Part shown: positions 40,701 through 52,700 of the stretch, piece after piece
How positions within the stretch are numbered: position 1 is the stretch's first letter
Layout of the letters: every line of letters begins with the position of its first letter
Assembly (NCBI RefSeq): GCF_014839805.1
Contig: NC_051126.1
Location: 9,618,609-9,682,608 of the forward strand
DNA length: 64,000 nucleotides
Origin: Manduca sexta
Taxonomy: Eukaryota > Arthropoda > Insecta > Lepidoptera > Sphingidae
Direction: 5' to 3'
Notes under the pieces: model-generated
What the model saw: the letters and a program-made list of their open reading frames with translations, nothing else
The model's database searches: none
Told to the model about the DNA's origin: nothing
Program-made: the position numbers and the translations under genes

Positions 40701-43700
40701 TAAAGCTAAAACCAAGTTTGTGGACAATTGCTTCATCTGTGCCAAAGCGATTCAGGATCCAAGTAATTCGCGTACAAGCCGACAACCGCGGGTTTGTGTT
40801 GTACGTAATGAGAGTACAAAAAAAAGTATTATGTATCTTATAAACACACGTTCTGATGACGTTGCAATGGACATTGCTTGACATTGAATTTCTTAACATT
40901 TTCGCTTATAACTTTTTTATTTATAGTTCTACGACAAAAAGTTACTGGACCAAAGTTGTAGAGAATTTAATTTGCAACAAAAAATGTTTATAATTTTTTT
41001 GTTGTCAGATAAATAGTTTAAGAGATACATCGTAAAAACCATTTCAACCCCTGTTTTCAAGATGGCGGCCGTGGGACAAGGGTGGCGAACCCACAAACTT
41101 GGTTTTAGCTTTACACCGACCCCCCTTACACTTCAAAAAAATAAAATTGCGTCCTCTAAAAAACGCAAGGTAAGGCCTAAAAAATGTAACATTTCAATGG
41201 ACTATATAGATATTATGGGAAATAAAACTAACGTCTATTAACGTCTTAGAGCGATGTTCATAATGCAATGCCATGCAGTAATGTTAAATTCCAACTGTGG
41301 TATTCCCATAACTGTTTAGGATTGCCGCGGCGCGGTGTGGTGGTTTGCATTACACTAAGTACTTTATTGTATCTATAACCATCAGTAGCGAAAGAAGGTA
41401 TAAAATTGTTAAAAAAAATATATTTGAATATTAAACTGAAATTTCGTTTCTCTGTGTGTTCTATACATATACAAATAATGTAGCACAGAATCGGGCTGTA
41501 ACCCTCACTGCAGAGCAACCCTCCCTTCTCATAAAGGGGGTTTGCGCTGTGGACCGCTCTGATCCATGCGGGTCGGTCTACCTACGTACATATACGTATA
41601 TGTTGAACATACATAGTTCTTTACTATAGTATTACGACGTATGTATTGAATTGACATACATAACGAACTCTGTTAATAATGTACTAACAGTGTTATTAAT
41701 ATAGTCGTTTAAAATCTCCTAGGTTGGAGCTGTAACGTGTATACACGCATACTCATACCTTTTATCCCTGAGGGGATAGGTAGAAGCGCAACTAGTGCAC
41801 TCATTCGCTGTGTATATTCCAGTTTCCGTTCTATGATCTGATAAGGGGCGAGACTATCGCCATATTGGGCAAAAATTCCAGACTCCAAACTGATACCTAC
41901 TGAGGCGAAAAACCTAATGTAACTGCTCGACCCGGGGATCGAACTTGAGGACTTCGGTTCGACAGTCGTACCTACTGCATAATATAAAAACGTCACCAAG
42001 CCAGTCGGTAATTATACTGTAATGTAGTTGTATAAACTATATAAAAATATGAGAATTTTGCCAAAAAAAACGAATACTCAAATGTTATGTAGGTACAACG
42101 TGCATTGATGTCGACCGCCGCGAGGTATGTGCCTACGCTCGATGGGTTTAACAACTTTACAGTTACATCCGTTTTCATACTACCGGATACGCTGGGATTA
42201 TTGAAAAAAATATGAAACTTTCACCTCATCTTACTATTAAATCTTATCTGTTTTGGTTACCTACTGTATAACAGATTCATTAGGACTGATAAAATGTTTA
42301 GCAAATATCTTCATTTATTTAGTGTGCAATCATGTGTGATGTGTTCAAGTATGAAGCACATGTTAGCCAGTGTTAATCCTGGAAATTATAACTTATTATT
42401 TAAAGGGTGATGAGCGCAGTGCAGTGCCTCAAATGGCGCAGTGCTTTGTGATTCAAAGTTTTGGATAGACTATTTATAGGTCGTAGTATATACCATGAGC
42501 CAGCAGCTTACTAGTCTCTGCGTTCAGTTGATTGATAGGGAACTCGTCTTTGTGATAGATAATTTATAACAACATGGGAAAGGCTAATTGACAAGCGACA
42601 TTTTTTGGCGACACTAAGTTTCATATGTATATTTAAAATCAGCTCTTTTTTCTATGTTTTTTTAACCTAGTTAATTTTTTTCGAAAAAAATGACTTAAGT
42701 CAATTAGCCTTTCAACCGTCGATAAAATGCTTTTAATCTGCCTAAATTCAGACGCTAGTATGACTATGCGAGTTTTTTAGTCAAATAGTCAGTAATTTAG
42801 TAATCGATTTTAAGCCCCAAGCCATTATGTTCTTTTTATGCCAAGTAAGCTTACAATTATTTATTACAAATACATTACCTGAATAATTTGGTCAATTATA
42901 TTTTTCTTCGTCATAAAATATTTTGATTATATACTTACTTGATAGGAGCCCTACTTTATGGCACAGATATTTTGGTGAAATGCGTAATGGAACATTTTGG
43001 TATACTGATGAAATGGGAATGCACTCAATACGCGTAGTTTCTGCGTAAATGCAGAACCAAGTGAATACATGCCAAGATTTTGCAAGCCCAAAGGCGTACC
43101 AGACTACCCTTTTTGTCATTTCCTTCCTTAGAAGTTGACAACACACCCAAGATAAAAGAAAATAATTTCGATTTAAAAGGCCAACGTACATGATAATAAT
43201 TATTACAATTAGGAATTACTTTTGTAGCTGCGGACGTTGACGGACCCGTTGTGCTTGGAGTAAAATAAAAGAAGCTGAACATAAAGTAACTAAGTAGGTC
43301 TATGTTTTAAAAAGTAATGTCAAGGACACATGGCGGTCCTTACTAGGGAGTATAAATAGGACCTAACCTAGCTAACCTACCAGCCTATAACTGGCTAGCT
43401 AAGCGACGATTTTTATTGTTATATCTATATGGTGACCGCTTACATTCAAATGACCCACTTACTCGTTTACCAGCTATTAAAATACAAACAGGTGTAGTCA
43501 GTGATACTAAAAACTATAATGACTACAGACGCATGAGAATATCTTATCTCTTTGTTCTATAACAATGTACACTGGTCTAAGCGCTAGTCCGTCTCTAATT
43601 AATACTAGGTAAAGCTAGCTACTATGGCGGGTTATTCGCGCAGCCGTTAGCCACGCAGGTGCATTTACCATCCCAGTGGGCAGATGGTAACTCTTATAGC

Positions 43701-46700
43701 CCCTCCGAGATAAGTAGAGGGTGATTGGTATTCTTAGGCCGTCGCCCCCTTTGCTTGTTAATAACGGGGGAATGTCCTGTGCGGTTTTTATTGGGGTTCT
43801 ATAAACGTATTAAACGTAGTGAGAAACTAACATAAGTATTGTCACTCGTATAATTTTATGTTATTCATATTGTGTATTTTAATGAAATTTGATTGTATAT
43901 TCAAATTTGACTCTTAATTGCGAGGCAAGGACTATTGTGTACAGACTCACGATATTGCAACTTATATAAGCTTCTCTTCAGGATGAGCAATTGTCTGCCT
44001 TTCGGTAATACTGATGCTAATAGATTCGGTGAAAATTATAAAAAGTGCATACCCTCATCTGTTATGTTTATATTACACTAGCTTTTGCTCGCGATTCCGC
44101 CTGTGTGATTTTTTTTCTGGATAAAAGTCCCGCTTAATATTTGCCCGGAATAAGAAATAGCCTATAGCATTCAGTAGTGATGTAGCTTCCTATTAATAAA
44201 ATCTAAATCAGTGTAGTAGTAACTGAGATTAGCGCGTTCAAACAAACAAACCCTTCAGCTTTTAGTATAGATTTAAATAAGTTGTAGGAATAATAATAAA
44301 TTTTGAAATTTATCTTTTACTACAACACGGCCGTACATTATTGCTCTACGAATTTTCTATCAAAGCAAGCCAATATGAATATTCAGCACGGACATTGATA
44401 ATCCGATATGAATGTGACGGCAAACTGTTGAATGGTGTAACTAATTTTAGTATCCAATACGTGCGTGCAGCGGCTATCCGTTTGACCGTGTATGTTGTAT
44501 CATATCGACCGTCGCACGCGCAGTATCACCCACGTGTCCACTACAGCTGCATACTTAAAGCTATAACACTCGGAACCAGTAGGTAACCTATTTTACTGAA
44601 ATGTAAAATATTCCTTAGTACAACTGGTTGAAACATTTATAATTCGATTTATTTGATTGGTTGTGCTTCGGTGGTTTAAACTTTGAAAGCATTTGCAATC
44701 ATCTGAGCACTACGATGGGTTAAATGTTAACTGAATATCACCGCTTAGGACGATTTGATCTAAGAACGCATCATGCTTAGTTTTCAAAATGTTCTTTTGT
44801 TTTGAACAAGCGTGCCCAGCCGCGTACCGAATTGTATAGTGTATAATTTCATCTACTTTTCCCCTACATAATACTGGTCGATTCGATTGGTGTTGCTCCC
44901 TTCCTTCTCGCAGCCGGTCCCCCCTTTAAAGTCTGCGAATTAATAGCGCCCTTGAGGCAATTGCTGTCCCCTTTCTCTGTTGCGCCTTAAGAGCTCGTGT
45001 AACCAGTCGGTGCTGACAAGGTCAGGAGAGGCCAACAACTATTGTGAGATGGAAAATGTTAGCTTCATTGCAGAAATATGGCACATGTTGGCTTGCGAAT
45101 GATTTTGTAACCATGCGTTATCTTGGTAGGGGAGTATACAAATAAAACTACTTTCACATTTTGATGTGTCGAAAGATTTACGATTTACCGGTATATATTA
45201 TGTTTGGATATTGGCTACAAGTTGTAGGTAGTCTATTTTATGTCAACTTGCTCTAGACCTAATTATCGAATTTTAACCGATATTTTGATTGATTTTCGGT
45301 ATATTAAATGGCGGACCTCTGTGACCTACGCGTTAACTCAAACAAGGACAGCGAGAATCGAACTGACGCTCATGCAAGACTGTCATCGCGTGGTTTCAAT
45401 GAGGCATAAACAATGTGACTTTACCCACTTACTTTTGTAAGGCATGAACACGCTCCCGGCTCGGTAGGGCTGGCACCGCTGTCTAACGATATTTAGACGT
45501 GAACAGCTCTGCTCCAAACGTCTGTACGGAGAGAAAGATTGCCTGAGGCTCGGCAAATATCCTCCTGTTCCCTCCCCTCCTTAAAGGTCAGAACACCCAC
45601 ATTACTTTTGGTATTGTGGGTGTTATAGTCGGTGATCATTTACCATCAAGTGACACACTTTGTTGTGCGCCCCCAGTATAAATATAATAAACAAACTATA
45701 CACATAGATATGGAGTGCCGAAAAATTTAATTTATGTATGTGTTACAAATACGTTAAATTCAACGGTCGAATTTGGACAACTGGACGACCACTGGATGAT
45801 ATATGTTTGGAAGAAAACTCCGACCAATTTTCATAAATAAATACGTCAATAACTTGCGCAATCTTACTTAAAGTTTTTGCAAAGTTCTTGATAAGTACGT
45901 AGGTTCGTTTGCGTACTTTAATATTGGAATGGTGGTTCACTTTTGTCTGCGTCATCATGGAAATATACCTACCGTATAGTTACACTTCAGGACTATAGTT
46001 TAAAGTTCCTGTTGTAAATAAATCCTTAATTGTATATTATTATGACGCTGCCTAATCCGTGGTACTTAGGCGTAACTAGAATAATCTCGCCGGGAGGGGT
46101 TAGGCCTATGTCCCAAGAGCTTAGGGATCGCGAAGGGAAAATTGTGCCGCAACCCTCCCCTTTCCCCCTTTTGCCGACCCCAATTCCAAAATTCTGGGGT
46201 GGGCACGACCCAGCCGCTCCCCGCTCCACAGTCCCCTGCGTCGATGTTACTATCATGTAGAACGGCACTGATATAGAACTAGGTAGTCTGTAGTGTATTA
46301 TATTATGTGTACGGTTATATACAGTTTTTGGGGAGATATCCCTCGCTTAAATAAAACGTTCGTATGCAATTGCAAAAAATATATTGAATAAAAATATCAA
46401 CAATAATTTTTTGAGTCGCTTTGACAAATTGTTTTCAATATTTGAATACATTTTTAAACTGGCCAGTGCGCTATAATAATAGAGCGTTGCCTAAAAAGTA
46501 TAATCAACCTTTTCTCCATAAGTATTATGATTTTATTGTGCACTATTAAGGATATCAGGACGCTTTAGAATTTCTTTGAAGGTTACATTCCTGGGTTGGT
46601 TGGTTTAGCTGTTGGGATAATGATAATGACACGGATTCTGACGATCAACTGCAGCAAGAGGGTGATCTTACAACACAAATCGTGCAAGTGTTTACTAGAA

Positions 46701-49700
46701 ATAAAGCTGGTCAAGAATCAAGTTCAATCAAATCAAGTTGATTTAAGTATATGTATAGATGTTATAGATAAAGTATTCTAAATAAAATTTACGTCCCACA
46801 TAATGTTTTCGAAGTAACGCCCATAAGTTTTAAAATTAAATGTTGATGTTCATTTGTTCCAGCTTTCCACCGGGAGCAACAGTTGCTGGTCCACATGAAC
46901 ACGCATTTAAACCCGTTCCCGAAGGATCCTGACGAAGTGGAGGGAGAGCCGATTATTTACGACGATCAAGGCGAAATGATTGTGAGTGTTTCGTATAAAT
47001 TTTACTCGCGGGTCCGATCGTGTAAAAATTTGCTTTCGGAATAAACGTAGTCTACTCTATAGCATGCAAAGACTAGTTTCCTGTTAGAGAAATAAGTTTT
47101 AGGACTTAAATTTTTTATTAAACTTTATTAGTTATAGAATTATAGGGATAGGCGCGAAGTACGTAGTACCGTGTGTGGCTGCAGCCCGCGGAGGAATGCC
47201 AGGATGCAGGTTCAAATTGAGCCAAATTTTTGTGGCAGGAATATCTATTGATATTGAACGGTTTACGGTCTGTCATTAAATATAACCATTTCAAGATCTG
47301 ATCAGCAATGACTCTATTTTTTTAAAGAACAGTCAGCTCGTCCTCAATCTCCTGTACTGTTGCCCGATGGTGAAAGGCTAAAATAATTAAGCTAATAGAT
47401 AAAATCATGGCGACAGTTAAGGATCAGTTATGACGCGCGTCAAACGACATCACATTTTTCTGTACTAATTCTGAAATCATACTGCCGCGCTAATTGTGAT
47501 AAGAAGTATGAGGTTATGGCGTGAATTTTTTTCATAATTAGCTTTATCATGTTCTAATTTGATGCGCAGGAAATAGATGTAGTATTAGAGTGTGGAATGC
47601 CCCCGTTATCGGCCGATATACGTCCAACTGTACAGCACGGGCCCCCCTTCGCGTTATGGGGAGGGGATGGAGAGTGCAATGACCCTCCCTCCATCCAATA
47701 TGAGGGCATGACGGTACACTGCAGTGAGACGTAAATAAGCTGATAATGTTACTGGAACGAAATTTTGATTTTTTGAACATAGTTATGAAAAACGTGTTCT
47801 TAATTTTATTCAATTGTGTATAGCATTTGGAGGTTATATTATGGCTGCTGTGTCAAGCGACTGTAAATGTTAAGTGACCGACCTTGCAGAACTTGACGAT
47901 ATAACAAAACACGCATTGTTCACTATGAACTTTTTAAGACACCTATCGCGTATGCCTACGGCACAATACCGATGATTATACGTTAGAAACGACCGGTCCA
48001 CTGGTCAATTATACTGGTTGATTTGTTACAATTTGTTTGCAAGGAGAAATTAATTACCCCGTGCATAGAGAGAAATAAGTGGAGTATGAATATGGACGTG
48101 TCTGTTCCAATACTGATTACTGGCCAATACAGATATTACCAATGAAAGCATAATTAATGATTTTAAAAGTACTATCAAAAGTATTATTAATAATATTATG
48201 TTGTAGAAGAGTTAAATGTAAATTTTACTTTACGGTTTTTTTGTTGTCCGGTGCTGCAGCGGTCTATCTAAATAACCTTTAGGTCAGTAGCGAATGCCAA
48301 ATCGATGCATTCGTCATCGTATATATCATCGTATTTTTCATTTAGTCCTACGTAAATCCACACTTTTTTTATTATGTCTAACTGCATTAGCCAATAGTCC
48401 CTGTCCATGTCAGATATAACTACTAAATAACACTTATCCAAGGACCCCTAGGGAGTGTCCTACACAATTTTGATGGTCTTTAATTCGCTGGTTAACTATT
48501 ACAAGGTTCCATGTTATATTTTTTGCACAATTTGAATTTTATTTTTCACATAATTCCATTCTTTGACAGTCAAAAAATCTAATAATCGCGATAGATAAAT
48601 AAATCATGAATGAACATAAGATTTTCACCAATATGAAACTTTATAAACAAAGTCCAACATACGTAAAAAGTAACGTAGGCCCTTGTTATAATGAATTAAC
48701 ACAGGTAACCTAAAAACGAATGATTTAATTTCGCGTCAAAATTTAACGTGCAAAAATGTATTAAGACAAAACATTCGTTATACCAAAAACAAAGAATCCT
48801 TATATCATCGAAGTCTTGGAAACAACATGCAAGGCTTCACAAAGAAGCCAAGACCCGCAAAACAAAAAAGTCCCTCGCCGATGCCGTCAACGTGACTCAT
48901 TAGCGTGAGTCGTATTTCGGGACCAGACAACTTGTATGCAGTTATATTATAACTTGGCACCCGCCTAATTTTGGTCTGAACGTACAATGTACACTAAAAA
49001 AATATAAAAAACTAGCTTTTGCCCGCGGCTCCGCCCGCGTTATAAAGTTTTTCGGGCTAAAGTTTTCCGTTATAAAAGTCACGCTATATATTTTCCCGGG
49101 AGCCTATGTTCTTCCCAGGGTCTCAAACAGTCTCCATACCAAATTTTATCCTAATGCGTTGGGTAGTTTTTGAGTTTAACACGTTCGGGCAGACCGATGC
49201 AGCGGGGGACTTTGTTTTATGATATATTTTTGTAGAACTTTTTAAGAGGAACAATCCAGTCATACATTATTGTTGCATAACTTTAACCGTTTACGCAGCG
49301 CACGCAACAGAAGCTCTCAAAACTAATAAATTGTCCCCGTTTTTGCATCATGTTTCATTACTGCTCCGCTCCTATTGGTCATAGCGTGACGATATATAAC
49401 CTATAGCACTCCAGGAACAAAGGGCTATCCAACACAAAAATATTTTTTCAGTTCGAACCGGTAGTTCCTGAGATTAGCGATTACTGCTCCGCTCCTATTG
49501 GGCATAACGTGATGATATATATAGCCTATAGCATTCCAGGAACAAAGGGCTATCCAACACAAAAAGAATTATTCAGTTCAAACTCCTAGTTTCTGAGATT
49601 AGCCATTACTGCTCTGCTCCTATTAGTCATAGCGTGATGATATATAGCCTATAGCACTTCACGAACAAAGGGCTATCCAACACAAAAATAATTATTCAGT

Positions 49701-52700
49701 TTAAACTCCTAGTTTCTGAGATTAGCCATTACTGCTCTGCTCCTATTGGTCATAGCGTGATGATATATAGCCTATAGCACTTCACGAACAAAGGGCTATC
49801 CAATACAAAATGATTTTTTTAGTTCGAACCGGCAGTTCCTGAGATTAGCCATTACTGCTCTGCTCCTATTGGGTATAGCGTGATGATATATAGTCTATAG
49901 CACTCCACGCACAAAAGGCTATCCAACGCAAAAAGAATTTTTCAGTTTGGACCAGTAGTTCCTGAGATTAGCCATTACTGCTCCGCTCCTATTGGGTATA
50001 GCGTGATGATATATAGCCTATAGTACTCCACGAACAAAGGGCTATCCAACGCAAAAAGAATTTTTCAATTCGGACCGGTAGTTCCTGAGATTAGGCATTA
50101 CTGCTCCGCTCCTATTGGGTATAGCGTGATGATATATAGCCTATAGCACTCCATGAACAAAGGGCTATCCAACGCAAAAAGAATTTTTCAGTTCGGACCG
50201 GTAGTTCCTGAGATTAGCGCGTTCAAACAAACAAACAAACAAACAAACTCTTCAGCTTTATATAATAGTATAGATATTTACGTATGGGTAATGTTACAAA
50301 TAAATTGACTAGTGCAAATAGTTTTGAGCTCACGAGATGGTGTATGACTAAACCTTATATTGTTATAATATGACTTCATTTGTGTCAGTACCATGAAAGT
50401 GCGTGGAATGTTAATTTACCCACTCTATATCGTGGCGCAGCTCTGCTCAAAAACAATATAATGGCTCTCAATAGTTAATCCAGATTTACACCTGTACATA
50501 AACCATGAATAGACTGATCACCCGACTCACGAGCCGACGAATACGAAAATGGTTAAATTGTTACTACGAATACGCGCATCTATAATCTTCGATGTCTCAT
50601 TCTCTCCCAGTGACCGTCCTGAGCCGAGGTTCGTAAGTTAGTTAGTTGCCCTCAGTATGGTCGCTTAATTTTCAAGAAGAAGTTTCGAGCGGATAAAGCG
50701 CTAACTAAAAAGTCCGGTGTGTTGGTATAAGCCGGCTCTTGCCAGTGTAACTTAGGGTCATGTTATAAAAAAGACTGATCAAAACCAGTGAAAAGCTATG
50801 CTATTGATGCGGTACAGGCTACCCATGCCAACTGAACTTCAAACTCTATCATTTTTAAAATGTTACCAAGGCATTTGTTTGAGTGTTGAAAACCGTTGAT
50901 TATCTCACAAAGAATAAGAATTATGTTTTCTGTAGATAGCCGTACGCTCTTGTCAATTCATTCTATAATTAAATAATCCATTATAATAACTCTTAAATGA
51001 ATACCTAAAAGGTCTTAATTTCTTTCCACAGGCCGACGAGATGAGTTACTTAGTGCCAAGGATGATAAAATCCAATTCAGAGATCAGGAACCACGAGTGC
51101 ACCATCTGTCACAAGCGGTTCAAGAGGAAACAGCATTTGAAAGTACATGGCAATGTACATATGAAGGAACAAATGGCTGAATTTACTGTCTGGTGCTCGG
51201 ATTGCAATGAAGGTATGATTCTGTACATTTATTAAGTGTATTTAAGTAATTGTAATCTTTGGGGAAGGTCATGTTCAGCAGTGGATATCTTGCGGCTTAT
51301 GATTATCATGATGATGATGATGATGAAGTATTTGTATGCTGTTGTTAAGGTATATTGAGAGGGTAGACAGGGGCATATGTTAAGTAAAATAACAATGGTT
51401 CCTATTTGTTCGGTGTTTTATTTAACCGCCTTACTAATAAACGTTGATGAGGTGTTGTGTGCTTTAATTTTGGAAAAAAAAATCATGTTGGTAAAAATTA
51501 AAATAGAATAATTCATGGTTCCTTCATTATTTATGTTTCGGGATGATTGGAATTTTTTACTAAAAAAGACATAGAATTATGTGATATATATAATTCATTC
51601 AATACCTATCTATAATGTACAAACATCGGCCTGTTAAAATTGTATTATATGTAAATACTATTTAATTATATGCAAAGATAATATAACTAGACATAGATAT
51701 ACGTCGTTCCCACAATATGTCGCATAGAAGCGAGTTACCTTAACTAGTTTTTTCCACGTATCCAGGTGGGTTATCCAAAGCAGATGGTCGGTCCAAATCC
51801 CCCGTCTTCTCGATCCCCTCGGGATATGTAAGGAGGGGCGATTGCTATTCTTAGATTGACAGTCGGATACAAAGTTTAGCATTTTGTATCCTAATAGTTT
51901 CGTTTTACGGGTGATTTTATCGCAAGCACATAAATAACTAATAAAGTGATTGAGAATTAAAACTCATTTATTCATGTTGGTACTTCGTTGTAGACAGAAA
52001 TATAATATGAATTGTGTAACTGACTGTACATTGTTGGTCGCAGTCTAGTCAGCCTAGTTGAGGGAACGGACTGAACCAAAATTCCGCGACTTCAAACTCA
52101 AATTACTTATTAAACACCGTTCTTGTTGTGTTCATTCTTCGTTTTAATGCCATACATTTTGCAGGGTTCCGCACTAATCCGGAATTCGAGAATCATCCGT
52201 GCATGTCGGCGCACAGCGAGCCCGTCGTAAAGATAGAAAACCCGTGCGACATGGATTATGCAGAGGGGGACGAGGAAGAAGTCAACCCACCACAGGAAGC
52301 GAAAAAGGAGAATAAATTGCCATTGGAATTTGTAGAGGTAGGTTTGGGTGTAGACAAAACTAAGATATTAGGTATTTATGTCTTTGAAATAATGTAAAAC
52401 CAGTCGAGATGTTGGTGGGACAAATAGCTGCGACTCTACATAGGATGCCGCATCTTTTAATATAATTTAGCGTTTAACAAGCGTATGACAGCGTTGCTGT
52501 GTTTGTTCATTGTTTAGTAACTGTAAGGTGGTTAATGATTTAACGACAAAATGTTCATCATTTGAAGTCATACCCTTTAATAAAGACTAGTGCGATGAGA
52601 CGAGCTAGCCGCTCGCCTGGTGGTACGCTCCCCGCGCCACTCTCTACCACTTGAAAAGGTAACTAGAGTAACAAAAACCTTTTACATAATTTGTCGCCTC

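Larger units (their letters stand above)
33455..46862 (+). other. 13.4-kb intron of gene A, crowded with repeats
   Basis: The intron cuts finger 6 between CGK and AF (phase 1). It holds the elements listed separately at 33903, 35245, 37030, 40619, 41735 and 44081. GC-richer fragments with no assigned family lie at 33676-33790, 43640-43760, 45440-45690 and 46020-46260. The remaining intervals (for example 35271-37029, 37576-40618, 42000-44080) are AT-rich and show no gene. The longest frame (40161-40538) has low-complexity composition and no family resemblance. Confidence 0.55.

Noticed and set aside
41709..41999. 96-codon minus-strand frame
   Set aside because: Coincides with the SINE at 41735-41990 and has no protein family resemblance.
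49357..50219. CRISPR-like array
   Set aside because: The units are 123 bp and directly adjacent with no spacers, inside a eukaryotic mobile element.
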